Origin: Perca fluviatilis
Lineage: Eukaryota; Chordata; Actinopteri; Perciformes; Percidae
Direction: 5' to 3'
DNA length: 64,000 nucleotides
NCBI RefSeq assembly: GCF_010015445.1
Contig: NC_053122.1
Span: 35,353,513 to 35,417,512, forward strand
Made by a program: the position numbers and the translations under genes. Positions 9,705-21,900 of this stretch are shown here, piece by piece. The notes beneath the pieces were generated by a model, which saw only the letters and a program-made list of their open reading frames with translations, searched no databases and was not told the origin of the DNA. The number at the start of each line of letters is the position of its first letter. The first letter of the stretch is position 1.

Positions 9705-10430
9705 AAAACCACAAAGAGCGGAAAATATGGTCTAGGATATACTTCCTTGGATTCCCAGGCCCATTCCAACAATCTGTGTAAGTAATCTTTGACTTTTATT
9801 GTTTTCATTGTTATTCGTCGAGATTACGTACAGTTTACGTGATCAGACTCTTTTTAGATTTGAGCCATCTTGTGTGTCTTTGACTATAGCCTAACTGAAA
9901 TGTCATTGAATATAAGCCCCAAATGTATAAGAAGAAGAAGAAGAAGAAGAAATAAACGTAATAGTAATAGTAATAATAGCATCTCTTTATGTATGTGTAT
10001 GTATATATAATTCCAACCCATTATTTTATGTTTATAATCTGTCCTCTTCCTTGTTTTTGTTTTTCCTATGTTGTCATGAACTTAAATGTTTTCTATTATG
10101 CAGGCCACAATTGACATCCTGGCGAGATTTGAGGGTTTTCCAGATTTTATCCAGAGGAAATCCTTTGAACGATCAGGTGATCAGGGGCTGGATCAGTCAA
10201 GATGATTCGACTGTTACTTTTGTTACTGTACTGTGGGCTACTTAAGCTGAATTTTTAATTGAACTTTTACATTTTTGTATTTCATTTGATGTTGCTTTGT
10301 CAGTCAACTCTACATTTTTTCCTCCACTACATGTATTTGACTTTAGTTTCTAGATCAAGATTTGATACAAAGGGTAATGTGACAAGCTTTTAAAATGCAA
10401 CACATTGGTAAAATTTAAACCAGTCAGGAA
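9705..10430. other. Internal sequence of the long-TIR element
   Basis: An AT-rich stretch with an (AAG)n run at about 9929-9953. Around 10103-10200, after a plausible splice acceptor (ctattatgcag), one frame reads ATIDILARFEGFPDFIQRKS, which could be a decayed exon. I do not recognise a transposase. Confidence 0.35.
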
Positions 10431-11410
10431 GACACGGACCTGCATAGTCGATAGTACTACTCATACAACTACGATTAATAATAATAATTTAATCATTGTT
10501 ATTATGATTTCTATTAATAATAGTGATCAATAGCATTGGATAGACGATTATGGCCTCTCACATTAAGTGACTGCTCACACTTTGAGAAACGTGAAAAGTT
10601 GTATTAAAAATAAACACTCCACAGATCACTCAACTGGTCCAAACAACAGAACAGATCACAGAGGAGGTGGTCAGGACCAGTCATTTTAGGGCCCTTTGTG
10701 CCAGTAAGAAGCTGCATGACCGCTGTGCCACTGGTCGCAACCAGTGTCTCTAGCGCCCCTAGTGGTTGTGGCCACTGGTCCGTGCCAGAGACCAGCTGGT
10801 CCATGCCAGAGACCAGCTGGTCCTGACCACACGGATCCATTATCAATAATAATAACAATAATAATCATAATATATCTGATATAGTGAATTTTATAGACAA
10901 AAGATTGTGATCTCTGACATTTATCCAGCTAAGAGTGCTGCCAAAACGAGAGGAAAGGGGAGAAAATACTAAAGCCGCTTCACAGACCACAGGGACCACA
11001 GGGAAGACCACTGAGGAGCTGGTCGCGACCAGTGTCTCTAGCGCCCCTAGTGGTTGTGACCACTGGTCCGTGCCAGAGACCAGCTGGTCCGTGCCAGAGA
11101 CCAGCTGGTCCTGACCACACGGATCCATTATCAATAATAATAACAATAATAATCATAATATATCTGATATAGTGAATTTTATAGACAAAAGATTGTGATC
11201 TCTGACATTTATCCAGCTAACAGTGCTGCCAAAACGACAAGAAAGGGGAGAAAATACTAAAGCCACTTCACAGACCACAGGGACCACAGGGAAGACCACT
11301 GAGGAGCTGGTCGCGACCAGTGTCTCTAGCGCCCCTAGTGGTTGTGACCACTGGTCCGTGCCAGAGACCACTGGTCCCAGGACAGACCACAGAATCGGCT
11401 ACAACCCCCT
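10431..11410. repeat. Right terminal inverted repeat
   Basis: The reverse complement of the left repeat, with three units rather than four. It starts at GAAGACACGGACCTGC and ends with CGGCTACAACCCCCT next to the 11-bp duplication. Palindromic GACCAGCTGGTC-type sites recur at the ends of each unit. Confidence 0.8.
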
Positions 11411-11421
11411 CTCAATTTGTG

Positions 11422-12417
11422 ACTAAAAGAGTATGTGTAGATTTAGAAAAGCACGTCTTTAGAGACTGCGCTAACAATTTACAACATTCTTCCAACTCCG
11501 CAATCCTTGCCTCTCTCTTTTTTTTCAAATTTGCTGCAAAGGAAGATGTGAAATCTCTAATAAATCTTTTAGTGGCTTGGTACGCTGGGTCCGAAACTGA
11601 GTCAGTATTGATTGATATGACCTCCGCTAGTTTGGCTCTAAACTCTGTATCAAAAGCTGTGTTTTGGAGAAGGGAATTATTAAATTGCAACCTTCTAGAT
11701 CTTTCTCCTAACATATCACAATGGAATGTGGTTATCAGCCCATTATGATCAGACAGGATTGCTGGTTCCATTGCTATTGTGTGGAACATTGACTTAAGTT
11801 CACTGGAGCACAAAAAAGAATCAATGCGGGAGTGGGTGAGGTGATGTGTGAAAAAAAAAGTGTAATCCTTGCTAGTAGGATTGTGCATTCTCCATATATC
11901 AGTAAAATGGTGGGATTCCACAACTGCATTAAACATGTCTGATATGTGTTTTTGGGCTTTTGTGTGGTTGACTCCTGATCTATCCTGATTTAAATCTAGT
12001 ACCACATTCATGTCTCCCTCTATAATTAATGAAAATTCATTGAGAGAGAGCAATTCATTGGTTAGGCGAGGGAAAAAGCTTTCATCATATGTAGCCGGTG
12101 TGTATACTGAAATGAAGGCTATTTTCCTACTCCTTATCGTAGTACATATATATGATATCCTGCTTGATAGGTCTTTACTACTTTTGTCTACGGTGAGTGT
12201 GCATTTCCATGACAGCAGCACAATGGAGCCCTTGGTTTTGGTGTCGTCACTAAATGAAGCAGCAACTTTGAAATATTTATTTTGCAGACGATTTACATGT
12301 CTTTTACGTAAATGTGATTCTTGAATAAGCGCCACGTCTATGTTCTTCCTTCTGAAATAGTCCAGGAATTTAACTCATTTGATCGGTCCGTTTAGCCCCC
12401 TGATGTTAACAGAAAGG
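11422..12417 (-). pseudogene. L1 ORF2 endonuclease domain
   Basis: From 12417 the minus strand reads LSVNIRGLNGPIK, a stop, then DYFRRKNIDVALIQESHLRK, ISVYTPATYDESFF, LIIEGDMNVVLDLNQDRSG, THSRIDSFLCSSEL and ILSDHNGLITTF. These are the ordered APE endonuclease blocks (N, E, Y, D/N, D, SDH). The C-terminal end reaches the 11-bp duplication at 11411-11421 and continues at 3820. About 300 residues are open from the methionine at 12335, so this copy was fairly young when it was split. The N-terminal stop is the main visible lesion. Confidence 0.85.
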
Positions 12418-12656
12418 ATTGAAAGTTCAGCCCTCTTCAGAATTTACATGTATATATGTCTCGAGTACCCTACCGGAATTCACTGATACATTTGTAGCAA
12501 AGGGTGAGCTGTTAGATCTAAGCACAGTATGGTGAAGACACAAAAAATAAATCCCCTAGTCCTTTGAGACCGCAGACTCCCTTCCGTCTCTGTGGGATGC
12601 GTGGCCTCATCAAACACAGCTCTCACAAAAACTCCAGTTCAAAACTGCCCCTCCTG

Positions 12657-13125
12657 TCAAAAGTCACAGGTTAACTGAAACAGGTCTAATGCTTTTTTCA
12701 CGCCAATCCACAGTCGTCGGGTCCGCCCGCTCAGCTTCCTGCATCGGACAAGGTCCCCACGCCGTCCTCCGGGCCCGATGACAGCTCCCGGTCCGGTCGC
12801 AAAGCGCCCAGCGGGGGCGCCACATTCCCCTCCTTTACATCCAAATTCCTTCCTCGCTTCCTCGGGTGCAGTGAATGTGAGCGTTCTTCCTCCGTGGTTT
12901 ACTCTGAGTTGCCGGATAAATAAGGGGTTTGGGATGCCTTTAGCATGCAGCTTGCGCTGCACTCCTATAAATTCCTGGCACCGTTGAGCAGTGAAAGCGC
13001 TGTAGTCATGCTTTAAGCGCAGCGTTGCGTTGGAATCATGAATTGGGCCTTCCTGCTGTGCCTGTCTCGCCCCCTGAATAATTGCCTGACGGTCCTGGTA
13101 TCTCAGACACCCGAGAGTCAGCCTG
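12657..13125 (-). pseudogene. L1 ORF1, C-terminal half
   Basis: The minus strand encodes LGCLRYQDRQAIIQGARQAQ, LKHDYSAFTAQRCQEFIGVQ, KLHAKGIPNPLFI and TLTFTAPEEARKEF. This is the RRM plus C-terminal domain of an L1 ORF1 RNA-binding protein. The N-terminal coiled coil is missing; the L1 ends at about 13125 against a different gene (13134 onwards). It lies upstream of ORF2 in the expected order. It also serves as the uninterrupted reference for the inverted ORF1 piece at 2662-3273. Confidence 0.8.
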
Positions 13126-13133
13126 TCCAAAAC

Positions 13134-13605
13134 GATGGCAAATACATGACCTATCTTGATGGCCTGTTCTGTAAAGGCAATATACTGCTGTCAGAGAATT
13201 TAAAATTTGCCATTCAAATTATATTGATGATTTTGAGGTGGCCAACCCACTTGGCACATCAAGAAAGAAACACAAAATATGCTCTTTTTATTGGGCACTC
13301 GCAAACATTCCATACAAACATCATGTAGCTCTGCACACTACGCAGCTGGGTTTACTCTGCAATTCAAATGACCTGAAGACTTGGGGCTACGAAAAGATGT
13401 TTGAGCCACTTCTGAATGATTTGGGATTCTAGAAAGCGATGGTGTCTTTGTGGAGAGTGTTGGCGAAAATGTCCATGGGACATTGCTGTGTGTTGTGGCA
13501 GACAATTTAGCTGCACATGGACTTGCAGGATTTAAAGAAAACTTCAGTGGACCACACCCTTGCACATTTTGTTATGCATCCAAGGAAGAAATTCAAAGAT
13601 GTGAG
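13134..13605 (+). pseudogene. Transposase-like gene A, exon with DDFE motif
   Basis: The plus strand encodes GKYMTYLDGLFCKGNILLSE, then (with one frame change near 13222) DDFEVANPLGTSRKKHKICS, FYWALANIPYKHHVALHTTQ, GYEKMFEPLLNDLGF, VVADNLAAHGLAGFKE, PCTFCYASKEEIQRCE. The exon ends at a GT donor (13606). The acidic DDFE, the ADNLAAH and the CxxC blocks recur in a large family of fish transposon proteins I know by sequence but cannot assign to a superfamily; a distant relation to tnp2/CACTA or KDZ-type transposases is possible. Its 5' part is replaced by L1. The next exon is at 30631-31455. Confidence 0.65.
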
Positions 13606-13969
13606 GTGTGACCTATGTGAGATGTCTCTGGTATCACTCGGAGCCAGTCGAGTTTATTCAGCCTCTGCCTTCATTTACAATGGAAGACAACTGTGTGTGA
13701 ATGCTCATCTCAAAGGACAACAGCAAGCATGCTCTGTCTGGAAAGACGGCACATGTAGGTGCTAGTTAGCATGCAGAAAATGTTTTTGGAGTGGTTAAAC
13801 ATGAATAAAACGGCTGGTAACTAAATACAACCATTGCCAAATTAACTTCAGACAATTATTATATCTAACCAGTGGCGTATCCAGGACATTTTTACTGGGG
13901 TGGCCAAGATGGGACACAAAGCTAATGTGGGGTGGCCAAGGCATAGCAAAGTTTAATGCGTATACGTAC

Positions 13970-14065
13970 GCAGCCGACAGCGGTTCGAATCCTGGTCCTT
14001 TGCTGCATGTCAAATCCCCTCTCTCTCCCATGATTTCCTGTCTCGTAACTGCCAAATAAAGGTGT
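13970..14065 (+). mobile_element. tRNA-derived SINE 3' part
   Basis: Contains a B-box-like GGTTCGAATCC at 13983-13993, followed by CCTTTGCTGCATGTC, CCCCTCTCTCTCCC, ATTTCCTGTCTC and an AATAAAGG end. This is the standard tail of a common fish SINE. The A-box half is degraded, so it is not a tRNA gene. Confidence 0.65.
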
Positions 14066-14885
14066 CTATGCTGTTAAAAGTCATTTTTTTATTCCATTTC
14101 CACCTATCACAGTCCTCAAGTATCTCTGGTTATTTTAACATGTCTATTTTGAATCAGTAATTATGTTCAGGATAGGGTACAAATTTTCTTAGAGCTGTTT
14201 CCTTGTAGTGGATTAAAGTCCTCGTCTATTCACAAGTTAGAGTAGCCAAATTCAACTGCTCTTAACTCATCCTATAGAATAACATTTATCAGTCATCAGC
14301 TCATCTGTGTCACCTGTATACAAACCAAAATCCTTAAAGAAAGGACCTTATTAAAAAGTGTATCTGTAAGCAAAAGATAAACTAAGCTTGTAAGGAATAA
14401 AACTGAAATATTTGTTGTTCTTTACATGCTTAGTTTATGTTATTATTTTTAGCTTAAATATAATTTGTTGGAGATACTGGAATTTGAATTTTTTGGTTTG
14501 TTCTTTGCCAGGTGTGTTTTTATTTAAATGATGATGGCCTGATGACTGAATAATGTCATTCTATAGGATGACTTGTGATGTATGAAAATGTGCAAAAAGT
14601 GGTTTTCAACCCAGACAGTATTCATGTCCAAGGCCCTGATGAAGGTATAAATTGAAATGTTGGCTTTGATTCAGCATACATTAGGAAGTTTATTTAAATC
14701 AAACAGTTAAGACTTAGAATCATAACTGGTTAAGATGCTGGGGTGTTTGGCAAAGAGAAGTGTCAACATGCAAAACAGTAGGCAGAGTTTTGGCTTTGGG
14801 AGTACTCGAGCCATGGGTGTTGTTTAGACCACTCGCTGTTGAAGGACCTCTTCCTGTTGCCTTGAATGGTTTGGAAATACCTTAA

Positions 14886-15550
14886 AGGAACACGCCGACT
14901 TATTGGGAATTTAGCTTATTCACCGTAACCCCAGAGTTAGACAAGTCGATACATACCCTTCTCATCTCCGTGCGTGCTGTAAAGCTGTCCGACGGCTCCA
15001 GCGGCATCAGCCCATAACAGAACAGGCAGGTGAATGATTCCAGTAATCCTACTGCTCATAAGTGACAAAATGCTGCAACATGGAATTACTTATTTACGAT
15101 TTAAAGTCACATGCGTACTAAAAACGTCGTAACATAACGCATATTGTCGCCGTAAACAAACCGGGAACTATATTCTCAGGCGGAAGAATATAGTACTTGG
15201 GCGGATTGATATGCTCCCAGCAAGCCTGTCTGAGAATATAGTTCCCGGTTTGTTTACGGATAGAAGATGGGTGTGTCTCATGTTACGTTGTTTTTTGTAC
15301 ACGCTGTGACTCTACAAATCACAACATGTAAATAGGAACATGTTGGCGTTATTTTGTCACTTTTGTCACAATTCGGAGCAGTAGGCTAGTTGGAACCAGT
15401 TACCTGCAGGATCTGTGCTGGGCTAAGCTAATGCTGGAGCCGTCAAACAGCCTTACAGCATGTACGGAGATGAGAAGGGTATGCATCGACTTGTCTTACT
15501 CTGGGGGTTACGGTGAATAAGCTAAATTCCCAATAAGTCGGCATGTTCCT
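14886..15550. mobile_element. TTAA-flanked MITE, 665 bp
   Basis: TTAA at 14882-14885 and 15551-15554. The inverted repeats begin AGGAACACGCCGACTTATTG and run for well over 50 bp (the right end is its complement with AGGAACATGCCGAC). A short palindromic core with CGGGAACTATATTCTCAG occurs in both orientations. No coding sequence. TTAA targets are used by piggyBac and Kolobok families; which one applies here is not decided. Confidence 0.8.
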
Positions 15551-16063
15551 TTAAGTTGAGGCTGTGTAGGACCTGCTGCTCTGGACTTTGAAATGTCTGT
15601 AAATTATAAATAATCATGATCAGTCCTTATTTCAGTTTTTATGAAGTTTAATTCAAAATGATTAGTTACAAAGTGAATTTGTGGTCAGTATAACAACTTC
15701 CATGTTATTTAAATGGAAGGCACTCATAATGTCATGTAAACTGAAAGATAAAATGTCACAACATACCGCGAGGTCCAGGTGGGGCAGCATGTACTTTGTG
15801 CAACATGAGGAGACTCTCTGTCATCGGTGTCACCATCACTTTGCTCACTAGATGAAGTACCTGAAGTAGTAAAAACAATAACCATGACTCTTTTCATTTT
15901 TGAAGAAAAAGCTCTGAATATCTCTGCTTCTCTTCATAACTATTCTCTTAACCCTAACCCTGGTGGAAATGTAATTCAATCACTCAATCAATCAATCATT
16001 CAATTCACTTTGAAGTAATAGCTATAACTACAAACATCAAGCAGGAGCATTGTCAAATTGGGT

Positions 16064-16505
16064 CGGTCAAGCCAGCCGACACATCGTGAAGGACAGTCAA
16101 GCCAGCCGACCCAGTTTTTTGCTGTACGTGATTATAGTAGCTTTACGGTAATAGCGTCTCAGAACTTGTTTCAAAATAAAAGCATTCATCGGGTACATAG
16201 CCAAAGACACTCAACGAAAGCAAATACGTCAAAGGAAATGTATGGACTGTGATATCTACTTTCAAAATAAAAGCTCAAATAATTGACAAAAATGTATGCT
16301 TAAGCCAATAGTTTTTTATTGGAATTTCCACACACTAATTTCACTTGAGGGTAATAGTAGACGTACACCGCCTCATATTGCCACCCAGGAAGTTTCAAGT
16401 CATTCTGGTGTGTAGTTTCAAAATAAAAGCTCGTCAAAGTGTCAAATATGAGACTAATTACATATGATTTTGAATTTAAAAGGAAACGCCCTGTTATCAA
16501 ATGGA
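16064..16505. repeat. Left TIR of the Ulp1-PHD transposon
   Basis: Matches 29760 down to about 29310 in reverse complement over roughly 440 bp, including GCTGTACGTGATTATAGTAG, ATGTATGCTTAAGCCAATAG and CGCCTCATATTGCCACCCAG. CAAGCCAGCCGAC is itself repeated at 16069 and 16098. Confidence 0.8.
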
Positions 16506-16879
16506 ATGCACTCTACATAAACAAAATTTACGGTGCTATTGTAACATCTTCTTCTTTTTACTTTTATATAGAGTCTACTTGTTCAAGTTATTTGGGGTGA
16601 GCAACTTTATTCTATAAACATTTTACAGTTACAATTTATGTCCAACATGTTCTTGATTTAACTCATGTGGTTTATTTTTCAATAGCATATAACAAAAGAA
16701 ATCTCGGACAAACAGATTTCTAAAAAATTTGAGAACCTGCAAAAGACATTTCATGGCATTAAACTAAATGCAAGTTGCTTGGCTAGAGATGGACTCTGGG
16801 GTCAAGTTTGTACCGGACTTGGCATTCCTAACACAGCTAACAATCGATACAGACTTCGAAGAGCACATCAATCATTTCA

Positions 16880-17206
16880 TTAAGTATTAAGTCAAGTCTG
16901 TGTACGCTCTCTCATCATATTGGGGGGGGCCTCAAAGCTTTACACTAAATGTTTGTTGTCTTTCTTTCACAGCACACACCACCAGTGTCCCCATCTGCAC
17001 AGGCTAGTGGAACTGATGACCCTGGACACCAGTCTTCTGAGGTATTAAGTCTAGTCTTTGTACGCTCTCTCCTCATATTTTGGGGGGCCTCAAAGCTTTA
17101 CACTAAATGTTTGTTGTCTTTCTTTCAAAGCACACACCACCAGTGTCCCCATCTGCACAGGCTAGTGGAACTGATGACCCTGGACACCAGTCTTCTGAGG
17201 TATTAA
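16880..17206 (+). repeat. Tandem duplication of a small exon
   Basis: A ~157-bp segment occurs twice: AGTATTAAGTC...GTACGCTCTCTC, GCTTTACACTAAATGTTTG, then an exon encoding HTPPVSPSAQASGTDDPGHQ. Both exon copies keep an AG acceptor and the GAG|GTATTA donor, so both could be spliced. The copies differ at only a few bases. Confidence 0.85.
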
Positions 17207-17771
17207 GTCAATGCTGCATGTGAGACATTTGTATTGATAAGTTACAGTTGATGAAACAGTCAGGTATACTTTCAAGCATTTAGTTGATATAAAAGGAATT
17301 CCACAAACAAATAAAAAAAGAAATATGTATTTATACAGCTTTATCCTCCCACTGCTGTTATTCCTCTAGATGTTTGTCCTTGTTAAGAAGATTTCCTGTA
17401 CTCTAGGAGTTACAAATTAAATCAAAATTCCCTTCTCTGATAAACATCTATACATTTTAATACAAATTTATAACAAATAGTTGATAACATTTTCTTTTAA
17501 AGATGGTACATTAACTTTATATTTTCATAGATTTTTTTGAGATCGGCTTTCAATGCTATATTCAATTTTGGTTCATTGCTACTGATGATTTTTTCCTAAT
17601 TTTATATTTAAATACAAAGATTCGTTGTCAAGTTATTGTTAAATTACATATAGTTTTATAACAAAAATGTGTAAACTGTGTGAAGTACAGAGTACCCATA
17701 TATCATTGTTATTTATTTAGTGTATAAAGTCATGTAATACATGTTGTACTAACATTGTATATTTTCATTAG

Positions 17772-18917
17772 GGCACCGAGACCGACAAATTCAGCGATGG
17801 ATACATGAAGATTGTAGTCCCAAATAAACCCACTTTTTTTTTGAGAGAGAGAGAAAGGAGTGGGATGAAATCACAAGAAAACGGCATCAAAGAAGATTCA
17901 AAGGTCTTGAATGGACAAATCTTGTTTCTAAAGGAATCAGGAGCATCCATCTATATTGCTAAATTTTTTTCAAAGGGCACACTCTTAAGGTTTCGGGGTC
18001 CCAAAAACCAGGCCCAGAATTTTGGTGTCTGGGATTTTGCAGATTTGAGGACTGCCCAGTCACTGTCGCAGTCACTTTAGAGAGTGAGGAGGACCTAAAA
18101 GCCAAAGTGGACTTTAAGGGGGGGATGTGTGTCCACAACAAAACAGAACTGAGGAGAAGACCAGTCAGGGCAGGACAAAGAAATGTCCTAGGGGAAAAGT
18201 TGCAGTCACAGTTGCCTCGAGCCATGTACCTTGAAAAGATAGGCCCCTTAAAGGAGGACGTACTGGCTTCTGGCTGCAGGGATGAGGCTCCCACTCCAAA
18301 TGTTTTGAAAAACATGGGAATTAAGGAAGAAAAGTCGCCTGCACAAAAATGAGATTTTAAATCTCCAGGCAATGGTAAAAAGGAGAACCCATGCTGCAGA
18401 GGAAGTTCTACAAAAAGTACTTCTTCATCCAAAAGCAGTTCTCCTTTGGTCCCAAAGGAGCATTCAAATATACCAGGAGCGATGCCGGGAGGACATACTT
18501 TATCTTGATGCTACAGGTAGCATCAAGAAGAAAGAAAAGGACTCTCCTCCATTTTATGTATACGAACTGGTGGTCAGAAATCCCCCAAAAAAATCATCTC
18601 CACTACTAGTTGCAACTTACCTGACCTGTGACCACAGCACCGCCTCAGTGACCTATTTCTTAGAAGCCTTTCAAACAGATGTCACAAGGGCTTATGGACG
18701 CAGAGGCATTCGAGCACCCATCTTCATTATGTGCGATGGGTCAATGGTTCTAATGCAAGCCATTTGTATGACATTTGCCCGAAAAAATCTGCATGACACC
18801 ATCAACGCCTACTACAGGATAGCCAGTGGAACAGCAACCAATACGGACTTTGAGTTGCCTGTTCTCCATCGCTGTCTCAGTCATGTGATGAAGAACGCGA
18901 AAGACGTGTCGAAAGTA
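17772..18917 (+). pseudogene. Zinc cluster and DDE-like transposase core exon
   Basis: The first half reads CRFEDCPVTV, then a CVHN pair; this C-x4-C...C-x-H spacing resembles the FLYWCH/WRKY-type zinc domain found in front of Mutator-like transposases. The second half (18372-18917) reads EDILYLDATGSI, YVYELVVRNP, VATYLTCDHSTASVTYFLEA, APIFIMCDGSMVLMQAIC, LPVLHRCLSHVMKNAKDVSK. The Asp in LDATG and in CDGS are candidate catalytic residues. A stop lies in the first half near 17962 and the two halves are in different frames (shift near 18350). This exon exceeds 1.1 kb, the others are short. Confidence 0.7.
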
Positions 18918-21900
18918 GTAAGCATCACCTACTATGCCTTTTTCATGTTTTAATCTACATTACCTCACAGATTAATTTTGGAAAACATTTTATTTTTGGT
19001 GAACGCAGAAGGTCTCAGAAGTAAAATAATATGTATCAGCCTTTTAATACACAGGGGAAACCCAACAGCAAGTTCAATTAGTTTATAATACTCTCTCAAC
19101 ATAATATCAACAAGAACTAAATTAAATCCAAAAATGTTTTCTATTACTCAAACGTACAATGGTGGGTTCTGCTCTTGCTAATGATCACACATTTGAATGC
19201 TCTTAGCAGAGTAGCCTTGACATATCTTAACTTCAACTGTGCAAGTGAAAAAAAAACGTGGTTCTCAGTAAATGTCCACTAGAGACCTGCATAGATTCAA
19301 CTAATATAGGGTAATGATTACTTGAAAACAATGTAATATTGTTTTTTAATTAAGGATTCGAGAAACATTTTCTTAAAGATTTATACTTTTTTTATTTTCT
19401 ATCCCACAGTGCACCAAAACAGTCATCTGGCCATGCACACTTTTGGTTTGCTGACAACAGCTAACTCCTTGTGTCAGCTGGATGACATGTTGGAAAGTGC
19501 AGCAGTTGTCTTTTCAAGTCCATCCAGTGGGTCCAACGTTCAGAAAGATTTTCAGAACCTGCAGTCTTGGCTAAAAAAGAAAGGAAATCAAATTGAGGTG
19601 ACAGTGAAGTCGCAGATTAATGCTGAGGATTTGAAGGTAAGTACTTTTTTTGTTTTTAAACATACAATTGTGGAAAATAACACAAGCAACAATATAGATT
19701 ATGAGATATGACAAGAAGTTGTAAAGGTGACTACAAGAATGTATCGGTTTAGAATTTCTGATCTGTTTCTCAAGAATAAAGGGTCATATTAATAACTTCT
19801 TAGAAATCATTTAAATCAAATTTTTTTGTATCATTAAGGTCAGACATTGGGTCTGTGTTATCTCCAAATTTGCACCACTAAACATTCAAAGAACATAGTA
19901 ATCAGTATTGTACAATGCACTTTAGGAAATCAAAGGAAACAACAACTTTGGAAAGCACTGTGCAGAAGTAATTTCCAAAGCTTCACTGGATGTGGATGGA
20001 GAGCCAAACCCCTACCTCTGCAAAGGTTTATTTGCTCATCTGAGTAAATAAATCCTACCATATGCAGGACTTTGGACTGCAATAATGCTTGGTAAGTAAT
20101 TTGTAAACAAGCTAAATGTATCTATTGAAATGAAAAACAGTTTGTGCAATGACTTTTATGCAAATAAATTAATGTGTAATGTCATATATTTCAATGCTTA
20201 GGTGACCTTGGAAGACATGGCGCAGGACAGGCATATGTAGAGTGCAGTAGGAGATACAATGTCCTGAGAAACATCAACAGACAAGTAATTATGTCTGTCT
20301 TTCAAATAAATGTTAACTTTGTGTTTTACTGTCCATGTTGTTATCCATACAATGTGTTTGTGTGATTCTATTTTTCAGAACATAACCAAAGACAACAGGA
20401 CCCAGGGTATAATGGAGAAGAGCCAGTGGGATCTGAAACATATCCGTTTCCAGTCAAGCAGGCTCACTAGACTGGACGATTTTCTGGTGCAGTACCAGTC
20501 GACCCACATAGCTCTGTTGAAGGAGTTTGAAGACTCCAAAACAGTTACTCGAATAAAGGTTGGCATAAAAATACCACTTATATATGTCAATTCGAGAGTA
20601 AGCTAATTCCAGGCACATGTGCTAAAATGTTGATATCTAAATCAATTTATGGGATAACCTGTGGAGATGTAAATTGATGATTCTTTTGAGTAAAATGACG
20701 TAGAAGGTAAGGTACATTATTTAATTTTGAAAGCTGACTGTCACATCATTGGAGTTGATTATCAATAATAAGCACTTCCACAGTTCTGGAATTTCATGAA
20801 AGTCAACGTTTATCTGTTTATGTTTTTATCTTTTATTCTGGTCAACAATGAAACATGTTAAGAAAATAATTGCCAACTGACAAAAAGAAAAGGGGAATAT
20901 AAAATGTGAATGCAACCAAATTATTTGCTAGTTCACCTAATTGAAAAAGTTATGTGCACCAGTGTAACAATGTAAACATTGGCCTGGAGCACTGTACTTC
21001 CTTTCAAGATCTTGTGCCCGTACATGACAGCGATGTGTAATAAAAGTTGTCTCTTTAAAAATCTAAAAACACTATAAAAACTGTTGTACTGTTAATTCTA
21101 CAATCTTAATAAGTAATCATGACTGATTAATATTATTTTTGTGCAAGTTGTAGAATCTAGATTTCTGTCTCACTGGTTCTGTAATTGCTCAATGACTGCT
21201 TATTATTTAAAGTTTATTTATTTGTGAAGACATTCAGAGTGGATACGGAGAAATGGAAGGAACGGCAACAGAAAAAGAGGGGGAGATATGTAACTCCAAT
21301 CCGCAAGCCATTCACCTTCCAAAAATCAAAGGAGAAGGTATAGTAAATGTACCATTGTAACTAAATTATGGCTTATGGATAAACAAAGAATTACATATCG
21401 GTGTATATTAAAAATTCTCAAAAAGGTAGAATGCAAGACTTCTAGAAGACAAATTATTTATATAACCTGATACATAACATGTTTACAGATTGATAGAGAG
21501 GTAACTGCCGTCGCAGACAGTGACATTATGGTGGAAGATGCATCAACACCACCAACACCCCTGCAGTCTCCAAGACAAAAACCAGCTCCGGTTCTGAAGA
21601 TGTCAGAATTGGAAGAAAAGCAGGTAGGAGTCATCTTCATGACTGATAGCAGTATTCTTAAACTGTATTTCAATATTCAACAGAAATTACTTTCATTGCC
21701 CTATGAGCATATTATTCTTGCATATATTTTGAATATATATTTAATGATAGGTTCATTACCTGAGGATGTACCATTTTACAGTTATTTTGTATTGCTGCTT
21801 TTTCGACTGGTTTTACTTTGACATGGCTCATTTATTTACAGAAGTTAATGGAATTTAACTTACAGTATTTAAGATTGATTATATATTTTTGTTTAATTTA

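Larger units (their letters stand above)
3821..11410. mobile_element. 7.6-kb long-TIR DNA element inserted in L1
   Basis: Both ends carry ~1-kb inverted repeats that start with (AGG)GGTTGTAGCCGATTCTG. The flanks are CTCAATTTGTG at 3810-3820 and again at 11411-11421, an 11-bp target duplication lying inside L1 ORF2. Taking out the element and one duplicate rejoins the L1 frame with the same aligned residues on both sides. Sequence not explained by nested LINEs (4990-5330, 9705-10430) shows no recognisable transposase, so it is probably non-autonomous. Long TIRs and a 9-11-bp duplication suit a Mutator-like element, but this is inference. Confidence 0.8.

Noticed and set aside
13983..13993. tRNA gene
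   Set aside because: A B box alone, without A box or cloverleaf; it is a SINE tail.
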